NCBI GenBank assembly: GCA_050946535.1
Contig: JBMNUZ010000008.1
Location: 1 to 64,000 of the forward strand
DNA length: 64,000 nt
Source: RUG708 sp050946535
GTDB lineage: Bacteria > Bacillota > Clostridia > Peptostreptococcales > Anaerovoracaceae
Reading direction: 5' to 3'
Both the position numbers and the translations under genes were made by a program. Of the stretch, positions 9,446 through 18,257 are shown one piece after another (position 1 is the first letter of the stretch; every line of letters begins with the position of its first letter). The notes beneath the pieces are model-generated. The model was given only the letters and a program-made list of their open reading frames with translations. It made no database searches and was not told where the DNA came from.

Positions 9446-9500
9446 TTAATGCATTATAAACTGCTTTATCCCGCTTCTGCAGGAGTTGTTTTTCAAATAG

Positions 9501-9531
9501 AAAAAACCGTACCCCCTATGGATACGGCTTT
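9501..9531 (-). terminator. Terminator of the Cys-rich protein operon
   Basis: CCGTA (9507-9511) and TACGG (9523-9527) with further inner pairs form a stem. The minus strand continues into TTTTTT (9501-9506). The plus strand also ends in CTTTT, so it may act in both directions. Confidence 0.7.
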
Positions 9532-9584
9532 TCATATTTATTAGTTGTCAGATTATTATGAGTAAATACATGTATAGAAATTGC

Positions 9585-9797
9585 CTATTCCTGACGAGGT
9601 TTCCTGAACGATCCGTAGTCGGTCTTGATCGGAGCCAGCTTGAAATCATTCATCTCCCCGTCGACTATATCGTTGTCGACGAGCTTTCCTCTGATGCAGA
9701 ATGTACGGCATCCTGAAGGGCAGCGCCCGCAGCCTTTTCTTACTCCGACAGGCGGCTCATACCCGCGGTTGCCTGTTTCTTTTATTACTTTCCCCAT
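9585..9797 (-). CDS. Small Cys-rich protein of unknown function
   Basis: A 70-residue protein with a strong AAGGAGG site nine bases before the ATG, so it is very likely translated. A single cluster, CGRCPSGCRTFC (about residues 23-34), places four Cys as C-x2-C-x3-C-x3-C, suited to a metal or Fe-S cluster or to crosslinking. The rest is charged with no signal peptide or membrane segment. It lies 23 bp downstream of the 189-residue gene and ends in its own terminator. I recognise no family. Confidence 0.7.
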   Translation of the reverse strand: MGKVIKETGNRGYEPPVGVRKGCGRCPSGCRTFCIRGKLVDNDIVDGEMNDFKLAPIKTDYGSFRKPRQE

Positions 9798-9820
9798 ATG
9801 TACGCGCCTCCTTCATAATA

Positions 9821-10390
9821 TTAGTACGGCTGAGTGAAATCCGATTCCTCTTCGTAAGCTTCGTATACGACGCCCTCCCAAACTCCGCTCAGTCTGTCCT
9901 TATTATCCTCGCAGAGCTCTTCGATGGTATCGAATTCATCAGTGTCGCCCAGATAGTACATGTTTATCTTATTCTTGGTAATGCTCCACTTCTTCGTGTC
10001 AGGATGATACTTGACAGAAACATCGTCCTCGTCCTTCAGTAAATAGAACTCGTCGATTTCGTACTTGTCATGATATTCCTTAAACGCAGCGGCATCAGGA
10101 TCTTTTATCTTATGATAAACTCTGTTGATCGCCATCATGAATTTCTGTCCGTCTGGTCTGTAAGCCGTGAATACGTGGCCTATCTGAACCAGCCTGAGCT
10201 CCTTGCCCGCCATTTCGAGCATATGCATTACAGCGTTCTGGACTTCGATGTAGAGCTGCCCGTCTACTGTAAAGAACTGGCCGTTCAGCTCGAACATATC
10301 GTCTTCAAGATAAAAGTCAACGTAAAGATTATCAAATTTTGCCACCGTTTCCGGATCGTTAATGTCAAGTGTTACTTCCAGAGAATCCAT
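9821..10390 (-). CDS. Hypothetical 189-residue acidic protein
   Basis: I do not recognise this protein. It is acidic, cytosolic in composition and has no membrane segment. The middle (EVQNAVMHMLEMAGKELRLV) is the most hydrophobic part, and the C-terminus is Glu-rich (EAYEEESDFTQPY). The ATG at 10390 is preceded by AAAGGAT at somewhat long spacing. It is co-directional with the Cys-rich gene downstream and the YopX gene 101 bp upstream. Codon usage looks like its neighbours. Confidence 0.7.
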   Translation of the reverse strand: MDSLEVTLDINDPETVAKFDNLYVDFYLEDDMFELNGQFFTVDGQLYIEVQNAVMHMLEMAGKELRLVQIGHVFTAYRPDGQKFMMAINRVYHKIKDPDAAAFKEYHDKYEIDEFYLLKDEDDVSVKYHPDTKKWSITKNKINMYYLGDTDEFDTIEELCEDNKDRLSGVWEGVVYEAYEEESDFTQPY

Positions 10391-10491
10391 ATCGTCAGTT
10401 CATCCTTTCCTTTTCCTGTTTACCTGTTTCTATTATATATTATACCTGAAAAACATGAATATTAATCTGATTTTATACCCCAGGCACTATT

Positions 10492-11310
10492 TTATACCTG
10501 AGGCACTAATTTAGGATTTTCGTAGATATTTCCTACTACCTCGGTCTGTACGGCAGTCGATGCTGCTCCCGGCATCAGCGTGCCTTCATTGCTCATGTAT
10601 ATGAACTGGCCGATTTCAGCGCTCCAGATAACCTGCGCCACATCTTCGCCGCCTTCCGTGGTGATTATGTCGCCTTCGAAAATCTCCTTGCCGTTCATAT
10701 CCTTCCAGCCGGTATCCTGCATAGGAATGAGCTCCATCGGCGGATCGTTCTTAATATCGTAAATATAGAGGGCTCCGAACGAAAGATACGAATATATGGA
10801 CATCATCATGTCCTCTTCAGGATCCTTCAGATCCTCCGGCTGATACATGACCTTCGCATCAGGATCCCACGCGCGGAATCTCAGAGTCCTTCTTCTGTCA
10901 TTTGGATCAGCGTCGCCGTTTTCAAAGATATTGCCGGCTATGTGCATCGCGTCTGAAAGATATTCGCCGCCCTGCTCGACGCTTCCGTCGTTATAAAGAA
11001 GTACGAATCCGGATGTCTCATCGTCCCAGATGACCTGGCAGTACTTGTCGTCGAGCTCGAGGATATCACCCTCGTAGACCTCGTACTGCTTGTTGTCGTA
11101 CCAGTCGGTGCTCTGCATCGGAAGGAACTCCGTAGGTGGATTGTGCTTCATATCCAGTATTTTGAGTTCCCCGTCGACAAGTTTGCCGTAAATCGTCTTC
11201 GGAGCATCTTTGTCAGCATCAGGCTCCTCAAGATCTTCAGGACTGTACATCTTTTTCTCTACAGGATCCCACGCCCTGTATTTCCATTCTCTCGTGTATT
11301 CGTCTGCCAT
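10492..11310 (-). CDS. Tandem YopX-domain protein
   Basis: A 272-residue protein made of two similar halves. Each begins with a RAWDP motif (YRAWDPVEKKMY and FRAWDPDAKVMY), then has a PMQxTxW segment, an EGDI strand and an ending GNIFEN or GNIYEN. This matches the YopX fold, known mainly from small phage proteins that carry one such domain. The start is the ATG at 11310 after AGGAGAAAAGG. No other phage gene is nearby. It lies 40 bp downstream of the molybdopterin-binding protein gene, so the two are probably cotranscribed. Function unknown. Confidence 0.75.
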   Translation of the reverse strand: MADEYTREWKYRAWDPVEKKMYSPEDLEEPDADKDAPKTIYGKLVDGELKILDMKHNPPTEFLPMQSTDWYDNKQYEVYEGDILELDDKYCQVIWDDETSGFVLLYNDGSVEQGGEYLSDAMHIAGNIFENGDADPNDRRRTLRFRAWDPDAKVMYQPEDLKDPEEDMMMSIYSYLSFGALYIYDIKNDPPMELIPMQDTGWKDMNGKEIFEGDIITTEGGEDVAQVIWSAEIGQFIYMSNEGTLMPGAASTAVQTEVVGNIYENPKLVPQV

Positions 11311-11350
11311 TTTTCCTTTTCTCCTCAAATATATTATTTTATATGATAGA

Positions 11351-12373
11351 TCATTCTATCGGTTTCTTTTTCGGCTCATACCTTTCGTTGTTCATGATCA
11401 GGCCGCCTATACCCATATTCACGATATCCTCGCGTTTTATCTCTACATCAGCAAAGACATACGGAAGCATCCTGTCGAACATAGTGTTTTTGAAATACAT
11501 ACCTGCGGCAGGAACGCCGAGAATAGGTACTTCACCCAGATAAGCCGCCATAAACATCGCTCCCGGAAGTACCGGAGAACCCTGTTTGACTATTCTCGCG
11601 CCGGTAGCCCTTATAGCTCCCGGAGTCTTGTCGTCGGGATCGACCGACATGCCGCCCGTCGCGACAATGACCTCAGCGCCGCGGTCTCTCATCCCGAGAA
11701 TTTTTTCCTTTATCTGATCGAGATCGTCAGGGGCGAACTCCATTCCGATGATCTCTCCGCCGTATTCGTCGATCTTTGCGCGGAGCACCGGTCCGAACGC
11801 ATCGTCTATCCTCTTGCTGAAGACTTCGCTTCCGGTTATCACGCATCCGACCTTTTTGCTGACGAACGGTCTGACGGAAACCACGTCTCCGGCCTCAGCG
11901 CAGATCTTTTCAACAGCAGCGACGTCTTCATCCTTTACGACAAGAGGAACAACCTTCGTTGCAGCCACCATCTGATCCTTCTCGACGACGCTGTTGTCTG
12001 GAATCGTTGCACAGATAGAATTCTCCAGATTGTTTATCGAATAAACAGCTTGTTCGTTTAGTCGGAGCATTCCTCTGCAGTCAGCGAAAATATTGACTCT
12101 GCTCTGCGAAGGAGGCTTTACGTAAGTGTGGCTGCCGTGTATCGCCTCGCCCAGCCTTATTCCGGCATCGTCCTCGTGAACGTCGCCTTCCTCGAGCGAA
12201 AGAACATATATATTGTTTTTACCCACATCAAGAAGCTTATCAACATCGCCGGCATCTATTTTATGACCTTTTCTGAATAAATTTCCTTTGAATTCACCCT
12301 GAACGATTCTCGCGATATCGTGTGCGATTACCTGGCCGACAGCATCTTCTGTCTTTATGATCTTTGTCTTCAT
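11351..12373 (-). CDS. Molybdopterin-binding (MoCF/MoeA-like) protein
   Basis: A 340-residue protein with a C-terminal MoCF-biosynthesis fold: VGCVITGSEVF, GAEVIVATGGMSVDPDDKTP and LPGAMFMAAYLG correspond to the molybdopterin-binding loops of MogA/MoeA. The N-terminal half (about 1-165) starts KTEDAVGQVIAHDIARI, as in proteins found with molybdenum hydroxylase genes. It is shorter than a full MoeA. The start at 12373 follows AGGAGG by eight bases. It probably handles or inserts the cofactor for the hydroxylase encoded at 14-17.8 kb; this link is by family and position. Confidence 0.85.
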   Translation of the reverse strand: MKTKIIKTEDAVGQVIAHDIARIVQGEFKGNLFRKGHKIDAGDVDKLLDVGKNNIYVLSLEEGDVHEDDAGIRLGEAIHGSHTYVKPPSQSRVNIFADCRGMLRLNEQAVYSINNLENSICATIPDNSVVEKDQMVAATKVVPLVVKDEDVAAVEKICAEAGDVVSVRPFVSKKVGCVITGSEVFSKRIDDAFGPVLRAKIDEYGGEIIGMEFAPDDLDQIKEKILGMRDRGAEVIVATGGMSVDPDDKTPGAIRATGARIVKQGSPVLPGAMFMAAYLGEVPILGVPAAGMYFKNTMFDRMLPYVFADVEIKREDIVNMGIGGLIMNNERYEPKKKPIE

Positions 12374-12587
12374 GTGGATATCCTCCTGGTCAATCATTAA
12401 GAAAATGTTAAAGTGAAAACGATTATTTATATTATTTTTTCGTGCTGTGCGCCTTTATTGCCTTAAAAATATAATAAACCGTACGATAACAATTTCGTTT
12501 AAGCAAACATGTTTATTTTATGATATATAAACATAATTTTCAAGGAAATATAACATATTTTGTTAAGATTATGACAAAGAATTTTTG

Positions 12588-12621
12588 CAATAAAAAACTG
12601 CTGCATGAAAACATGCAGCAG
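12588..12621 (-). terminator. Strong terminator after the radical SAM gene
   Basis: Perfect 10-bp arms CTGCTGCATG (12598-12607) and CATGCAGCAG (12612-12621) with a 4-base loop. On the minus strand TTTTTTATTG follows. It separates the radical SAM gene from the molybdopterin-binding protein gene. Confidence 0.9.
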
Positions 12622-12646
12622 CCATTCATAAAAAATTTTCCGACAG

Positions 12647-13606
12647 TTATAACGAAGCTGCGGAAACGCTCGCCGTTCCGGCTGAACCAGCGACAAAGCT
12701 TCCGTCGATCGAAGATACGTCAGGATCTACGACTTCGAGCCACTTGAGGTCGTAAGGCTCGTAAGTCACGTGTCTGTATTTTTCCACGTCGAGGATCTTG
12801 CCGTCCCAGTCTCCGTGAATAACTCCGTTCTGTTTGATGAGGATATCGTAGAGGATATCGTAAGTGACGCCGTCATCGCCCTTCTCGACTATAGTCGAGT
12901 AAGGAAGGGTCTTATGATATGTAATGTCGAGATTCTTGTACTTATAGTGGAATCCGCAGCGCATGCGGCATCCGTCGAGGCCGGTGTAATCGCAGAATTC
13001 ACAGAGATCGTGATAAATCTTGTCATTTTCTCTGTCGTAGAGATTTTCCGGCGTCGTGTCAGTATAGTCAAACCTGAACTGGATAGGAATCCCGTATTTG
13101 TTGAATCTGTCGAGGTAAGCTGTAAGCTTCTCACGAGGATAATTCTTGTACAGAACACAGTTGATTCTTACAGGTACAGGGATCTGCGCGATCAGCTCGT
13201 CAGGCGATTCCTCTACGTACTTCACGAGGTGACGCGATATATTGATGCACGTGATCTTGTCTTTGTTATGTTCACAGAAATCGAGCATATCCTGCGGGGT
13301 ACGGTCATTGAAAACAGGAAATGTAGTATTGATGAACAGTCTGTGAGTAGCAGGAATCTGATCGATCATGCGCTGGAGAGAAGCCAGATTCGCAAACGGT
13401 TCTCCTCCCGTAAACACGAAATCGCATCTCGGGGTTATCTCGTCCATGGTGTGAATGCTCTCGATAATCTTCTCCTCGCTGAAACCTGTCATATCGGAAT
13501 ATTCTTCCTTATTTATACAGAACGGACAGTGATTTTGACAATCGTAAGGAACGAATATTGTAACTGTCGCTCCGCCCTCACGGGTTTTATATGGATTATT
13601 GCTCAT
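12647..13606 (-). CDS. Radical SAM protein with an auxiliary Cys cluster
   Basis: A 319-residue protein. The radical SAM motif is CQNHCPFC (C-x3-C-x2-C, about residues 21-28), followed by FTGGEP (about 65), the SAM-binding GGE motif. A second group, CEFCDYTGLDGCRMRCG (about 203-219), has four Cys that could hold an auxiliary Fe-S cluster. The C-terminus is a low-complexity Ala/Ser/Gly tail. The ATG at 13606 has GGAGG eight bases upstream; the in-frame ATG at 13621 does not. The substrate is unknown. It lies between the molybdenum hydroxylase and the molybdopterin-binding protein but has its own terminator. Confidence 0.85.
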   Translation of the reverse strand: MSNNPYKTREGGATVTIFVPYDCQNHCPFCINKEEYSDMTGFSEEKIIESIHTMDEITPRCDFVFTGGEPFANLASLQRMIDQIPATHRLFINTTFPVFNDRTPQDMLDFCEHNKDKITCINISRHLVKYVEESPDELIAQIPVPVRINCVLYKNYPREKLTAYLDRFNKYGIPIQFRFDYTDTTPENLYDRENDKIYHDLCEFCDYTGLDGCRMRCGFHYKYKNLDITYHKTLPYSTIVEKGDDGVTYDILYDILIKQNGVIHGDWDGKILDVEKYRHVTYEPYDLKWLEVVDPDVSSIDGSFVAGSAGTASVSAASL

Positions 13607-14053
13607 AAGTATTTCCTCCAATATATACTACAGGAGACCTGTTTTTTATTTCATACAACTAAAATCATACCCAAATAAAAATGTAAAGTCAACGTTTACA
13701 CAGACTAAAGAAATATTTAACAAATGCAAGTGAAAAAATAAAATCGATTTTTTTATTTACATATTTTATCTATACTGCAAATGCTGTACTGTTTTATCTT
13801 TTCATCTTCCATTCTCTTTTTTTATAGCCCGAAAAACTGAATTTAATCTTAAAATATTTTTTTACCCGCATCTTGATTGAGAAAGATTTAACGTTAGAAA
13901 ATTGAGCAATTACAACGCTTCATTGACACAATCTTAACAGCAAAATACTGTGATCAGATCCAGCAGCCACGTACAATAAAAAAAAGCGCAGCGGCATAAC
14001 ACCGCTGCGCTCCGCTTAAGCAGAGAACAATCTCTGTTTTAAACCAATATATA
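13607..14053. other. AT-rich gap between the hydroxylase operon and the radical SAM gene
   Basis: Apart from the terminator at 13978-14011, I see only very AT-rich DNA that probably holds the radical SAM promoter. No ORF here has a ribosome site. Confidence 0.4.
13978..14011 (-). terminator. Terminator of the molybdenum hydroxylase operon
   Basis: Perfect 10-bp arms AGCGCAGCGG (13985-13994) and CCGCTGCGCT (14002-14011) with a 7-base loop, and a T-run on the minus strand (complement of 13978-13985). It lies 43 bp past the Mo-subunit stop. Confidence 0.9.
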
Positions 14054-16423
14054 TTAGAGGTTCTTGCCTACTGACTTCAGGTAATTGAGAACCTTCTCCT
14101 GAGTAAGAGGTTCTTCCATGCATCTGAATCCGATAGCATCGTATACTGCGTTGAATATTGCAGAAGGTGTAGGCTGGATAGGGCCTTCGCCTGATTCCTT
14201 TGCACCGTAAGGTGATGAAGGATCGTATGATTCAACGATTTCAGTATCGATTTCAGGAATATCCATTGTTCCTACGAGCTTGTAGTCGTGGAATGAAGGG
14301 TTGAGCAGACGACCGTCGTCAGCATATCTCATTTCCTCGAGGAGGGCGTGGCCCATGCCCATCTGGATTGAGCCGTGTACCTGGCCTTCGCAGGACATAG
14401 GGTTGATCGGCTGACCGAGGTCACCGGCCTCAGTGATCTTATCTACATGTACGTTACCAGTGTAGAGGTCAACTGTAACTTCTGCGATCTGGCAAGTGAA
14501 TCCGAATGTAGGTGAGTGACCGATGTTACCACCCTGCTGGATACCCTTACGTCTAGGAGGTGTGAACTGACCAGTTGTAACGAGCGGGCCGTTAGCTGAG
14601 ATGTACTGATCAACAACTTCGTGCCAGTCTACGTTCTTTCTCTTTCTCTCGTAGATTGAATAGAACTGATAGTCCTTAACTCCAACTTCCTGACCACGGC
14701 AGCCCATGATAGCGGCAGCTACCGGGAACAGCTTCTGGTTAGCAGCTTCGCATGCTCTTCTGATAGCCCAGCCTGTAGCATAAGTTACACGGGATGCGAA
14801 AGTACCGAGGTCGAATGTAGTTGTCTCAGTATCTCTTGATTCTACCTTTACATCTTCGGATCTTACACCGAGAGTTTCGGCAGCCATCTGAGCCATTACC
14901 ATATCAGCGCCCTGGCCGATATCAGTAGCACCGCAGTAGAGAACTACGTTGTTCTCGCCTTCGATCTTGACCATAGCTACTGTATGAGGCTTGTATGAGA
15001 GGTACAGAGTGTATGAAGTACCGGAAATGTAGTAACCACCTGACATACCGATGCCTTTGCCGAACGGGAGCTTGCCGACTTTGTTTTCGAAGTCGCAGTT
15101 CTTTGCAGCCGTTGCAAGAGCCTTCTTGTATTCGCAGTGTGGAACGTACATCATTGAACGGCAGGTGTGGCCTGATTCAACTGCGTTGAGGAGTCTGATC
15201 TGGAGTGGGTTCATGCCGAGTTTCTCAGCAGCCATATCCATCATGATCTCCATTGCGAATCTAGGCTGTGCACCACCGAGTCCTCTGTGAGCTCCGCAAG
15301 TCTGAGTGTTCGTGTAAATCAGTTTACCTTCGAACTTAGCAGCAGGAGTTACATAAGGAAGATGAGTCATTGAAGCTGTGTAGAACAGTACTACAACGCC
15401 CCATGACATGTAAGCGCCGGCAACCATGATTTCCTTGAAGTCTACGGCAGTGATGTGGCCATCCTTGTCGAAGCCCTGACGGAACTTCATGAATGCTGGG
15501 TGATGTCCCTGGCCCTGAGCAAATACTTCTGATCTCTCATATACGCACTTTACAGGACGTCCGATTCTCGATGAGAACTTCGAAGTGATGAAGTCTGCAG
15601 TAGTAGCTACGCCCTTGCCGCCGAAACCACCACCGAGAAGTGGAACTGTGATTCTGATGTCCTTCATTGGCATCTGCAGAACCTTTGAGAGCTGCTGATG
15701 AGTGTAATGAGGAACCTGGCATGTAGCCCAGAGGTGGAGCTTGTTCTTATGTACATCGTAATCAGCGAGCGCAGCCTGCGGCTCGATGAATGACTGATGA
15801 TACTGGCATGAATAGAATTCGCCGCCAACAACGATACCGCCGTTTGCTTCAGTTTCAGCGAGGATTGATTCTACATCACCATATTCCTGGCTGCCCTGGT
15901 GAGCGATGTTGCCCGGCTTGTCTTCGTGAATGAGCACGCCTGTCTCATTTGCGAACTGCTCTGATTTACGAGCATCTGTAACTACAGGGAGGAGCTCGTA
16001 CTCAACGTCGATGAGATCGAGAGCCTTCTCTGCGATTTCTTCTGTAGTAGCACAAACGGCAGCTACAGGTTCACCCCACATACGAACCTTGTCTCTTGCG
16101 AGTACTTCTTCGTTTGCTGAGTGAGCAACAATACCGTAATCGATAGGGAAATCCTTACCAGTCAGTACATCGAGTACGCCGTCGAGCTCGAGAGCCTTGC
16201 TGTAATCGATGTTCTTGATCTTAGCGTGTGCATGTGGTGATCTGAGGATCTTAGCCCAGCACATTCTAGGAAGACTGAGGTCTCCTGTATACTGCTGTTT
16301 ACCAGTTACCTTGAGAGGTCCGTCCAGACGTGGGATTGATCTGCCTACTTCTGTATACTCTCTGGTATAGTCCTTATAGTCATGATATCTGTTTGATACT
16401 TCGTATGTTTTATTCATTCCCAT
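14054..16423 (-). CDS. Xanthine dehydrogenase-family molybdopterin-binding subunit
   Basis: A 789-residue catalytic subunit of a molybdenum hydroxylase. Seen in order: the N-terminal aldehyde oxidase/xanthine dehydrogenase a/b hammerhead (RLDGPLKVTGKQQYTGDL, about residues 33-50), the molybdopterin loop GGGFGGKG (about 260), the AHRGLGG loop (about 380), a GATDIGQGADM segment, and near the C-terminus KESGEGPIQPT, where the Glu of the GE motif is the expected catalytic base. The loop equivalent to QEHFYLE of xanthine dehydrogenases reads YHQSFIEP, so the substrate may not be xanthine. The ATG abuts the stop of the 2Fe-2S gene. The substrate (purine, nicotinate, aromatic or other N-heterocycle) is open. 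Confidence 0.9.
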   Translation of the reverse strand: MGMNKTYEVSNRYHDYKDYTREYTEVGRSIPRLDGPLKVTGKQQYTGDLSLPRMCWAKILRSPHAHAKIKNIDYSKALELDGVLDVLTGKDFPIDYGIVAHSANEEVLARDKVRMWGEPVAAVCATTEEIAEKALDLIDVEYELLPVVTDARKSEQFANETGVLIHEDKPGNIAHQGSQEYGDVESILAETEANGGIVVGGEFYSCQYHQSFIEPQAALADYDVHKNKLHLWATCQVPHYTHQQLSKVLQMPMKDIRITVPLLGGGFGGKGVATTADFITSKFSSRIGRPVKCVYERSEVFAQGQGHHPAFMKFRQGFDKDGHITAVDFKEIMVAGAYMSWGVVVLFYTASMTHLPYVTPAAKFEGKLIYTNTQTCGAHRGLGGAQPRFAMEIMMDMAAEKLGMNPLQIRLLNAVESGHTCRSMMYVPHCEYKKALATAAKNCDFENKVGKLPFGKGIGMSGGYYISGTSYTLYLSYKPHTVAMVKIEGENNVVLYCGATDIGQGADMVMAQMAAETLGVRSEDVKVESRDTETTTFDLGTFASRVTYATGWAIRRACEAANQKLFPVAAAIMGCRGQEVGVKDYQFYSIYERKRKNVDWHEVVDQYISANGPLVTTGQFTPPRRKGIQQGGNIGHSPTFGFTCQIAEVTVDLYTGNVHVDKITEAGDLGQPINPMSCEGQVHGSIQMGMGHALLEEMRYADDGRLLNPSFHDYKLVGTMDIPEIDTEIVESYDPSSPYGAKESGEGPIQPTPSAIFNAVYDAIGFRCMEEPLTQEKVLNYLKSVGKNL

Positions 16424-16912
16424 TTATAACACCCCGCCTTCTGCAGCACATGCCTCAACAGCATCTAAAATCAGGATGTAACCAGTGCATCTGCAGAGGT
16501 TGCCTGAAAGTGCTCTTCTGATTTCCTGTCTTGTAGGATGAGGGTTCTCACAGAGTAATGCATAAGAAGACATGATCATTCCCGGAGTGCAGTATCCGCA
16601 CTGAACAGCTCCGTGGTTAAGGAATGACTTCTGAATAGGATTCATTTCGCCAGTCTTTCTGTCTGCAATTCCCTCGATTGTAGTGATCTTCTTGCCCTGA
16701 CATGCGATAGCGAGAGTCAGGCAGGAAAGAACAGCCTTGCCGTCGATGATTACAGTGCAGGCACCGCAGTCACCCTGGCCGCAGCCTTTCTTGGTTCCGG
16801 TAAGATGAGCTTTCTTTCTCAGAACCTCAACGAGAAGATCGGTAGGAGCTACGATCAGTTCTGTATCTTCTCCATTAATATTTAATGTGATAAGCTGATT
16901 TTTCATTGTCAT
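16424..16912 (-). CDS. 2Fe-2S subunit of the molybdenum hydroxylase
   Basis: A 162-residue electron-transfer subunit with two 2Fe-2S clusters. The plant-ferredoxin-type cluster uses CGQGDCGAC (about residues 43-51) and a later LSC. The second uses CGYCTPG and CRCTGY near the C-terminus. Length and order match XdhC/CoxS-type subunits. GGAGGTG lies upstream; either the ATG at 16912 or the one two codons later (16906) may be used. The stop touches the start of the Mo subunit, and the FAD subunit ends 12 bp upstream, so the three are one operon. Confidence 0.95.
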   Translation of the reverse strand: MTMKNQLITLNINGEDTELIVAPTDLLVEVLRKKAHLTGTKKGCGQGDCGACTVIIDGKAVLSCLTLAIACQGKKITTIEGIADRKTGEMNPIQKSFLNHGAVQCGYCTPGMIMSSYALLCENPHPTRQEIRRALSGNLCRCTGYILILDAVEACAAEGGVL

Positions 16913-16924
16913 GTCACCTCCCAG

Positions 16925-17797
16925 TTATTTAGCCTCAGCAGCTATCTCTCTTAAGAGCTTTCTTACGAGAGCGCCGACAACGTCTACTCTGTACTGTGCA
17001 GTTGCTCTTACGTCGGAAATAGGATGAACTTCGCTCTGAGCAGCTTCTGCAGCCTTAGCGATTACAGCCTCGTCGCCGAGCTTAGTTCCCTTTAATACTT
17101 CTGGAACCTTCTCGGAAATAAGAGGTCTGATTGCTACAGAACCCATTACGCATCTTGCATCCTTGATAGTGTCGCCATCGAGATCAACTCTCATGCTCAT
17201 GTTGACAATATCGATTTCCATCATACGTCTCATTGCAACATAACCGTACTTAACGTGTGTATTAGGTGAAGGCTCTGGGAGAATGATGTTCTTGATCATT
17301 TCGCCGTCCTCGAGGATGTTTCTTCTGTTTCCAGTGATGAAATCCTTGACGTCTACGACTCTTTCGCCGCCCTTCTTAACCAGGGTCATCTTAGCATCGT
17401 AGCAGATCAGTGATGAAGGAGTTTCAGCAGAAGGACCTGAGTTAGCGAGGTTTCCTGCGATAGTACCCATTTCTCTTACCTGAGGTCCGCCGATTTCGCC
17501 GGCAGCGATCGAGAATGCAGGATACTTATCTCTTAATTCTTTTGAAAATTCACAGAATGCGTCTGTGGTGCAGCCGCCGATGACAGCGCCTTCACCGTCC
17601 TTGATCGTGAATTCCTTCAGTTCAGGAATGTGTGTAACGTCGATAATATTTGCTGGATGAATCATTTTTTCCTTCAGCTGGATCATAAGGTCCGTACCAC
17701 CTGCGAGGATTTTGTAGTCGTCCTTAGTAGCCAGCAGTTCGAGAGCTTCGTCCATAGTCTCCGGGCGATAATACTCAAATGGAGTTAAAATATTCAA
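16925..17797 (-). CDS. FAD-binding subunit of the molybdenum hydroxylase
   Basis: A 290-residue subunit of the CoxM/XdhB type that passes electrons from the 2Fe-2S subunit through FAD. FAD-contact motifs are LAGGTDLMIQLK (about residues 31-42) and the loop REMGTIAGNLANSGPSAETPS (about 115-135). I place the start at the TTG at 17797, eight bases after AAGGAGG, giving MNILTPFEYYRPETMDEAL, the usual beginning of the family. The open frame extends upstream to 17896 without a site. First gene of the operon, with a sigma-54-type promoter about 240 bp upstream. Confidence 0.92.
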   Translation of the reverse strand: MNILTPFEYYRPETMDEALELLATKDDYKILAGGTDLMIQLKEKMIHPANIIDVTHIPELKEFTIKDGEGAVIGGCTTDAFCEFSKELRDKYPAFSIAAGEIGGPQVREMGTIAGNLANSGPSAETPSSLICYDAKMTLVKKGGERVVDVKDFITGNRRNILEDGEMIKNIILPEPSPNTHVKYGYVAMRRMMEIDIVNMSMRVDLDGDTIKDARCVMGSVAIRPLISEKVPEVLKGTKLGDEAVIAKAAEAAQSEVHPISDVRATAQYRVDVVGALVRKLLREIAAEAK

Positions 17798-18040
17798 ACA
17801 AGCCACCTCCTTAAAAAATTGATATTGGTTTGTTAAGCGATCCGATGGCTGCACAGCGTGACACCACAGTTGCAGTTGTGAAATCACTAACAGCATCGAA
17901 TAATATATTAATTTAAATCGTGATCCTTTTCAAGATCCACTTAAATTAAATATTAAAGTTTTTTGAATTCCGTCCTGTATCTGTAAAAAGTGACAGAATT
18001 CCGGATTTTCACTGCTGTTTTTCAATCCATATATATATTA

Positions 18041-18056
18041 CGCAATTCAGATGCCT
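18041..18056 (-). promoter_or_regulatory. Sigma-54 (-24/-12) promoter candidate for the hydroxylase operon
   Basis: On the minus strand the sequence reads AGGCAT-N5-TTGCG, against the consensus TGGCAC-N5-TTGCA. The invariant GG and GC are exactly 10 bp apart (complements at 18054-18055 and 18042-18043). It sits between a sigma-54 activator gene and the operon, pointing at the operon, which would have a leader of about 230 bases. Confidence 0.65.
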
Positions 18057-18257
18057 AACCGATAAGTATTTAACAAAAATAATTGTGATTACAAAAAATA
18101 TATTATTAAAAGGACATTGTAGAAGTCCGGGAAGCGGCTGATATAATGCTTTTTACAAATATTTAATATGTGAAAATATTTATAAAAATAATTTATTTTT
18201 TTTACTTTTTTGCTTTTTATTTGTTCAGAGACTGCTTCCCTGTCTTTCTTTCATGCA

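Noticed and set aside
17820..17900. TGGTGT...TGTGCA as a closer sigma-54 promoter for the hydroxylase operon
   Set aside because: The GG to GC spacing is 11 bp instead of 10; the element at 18041-18056 fits exactly.
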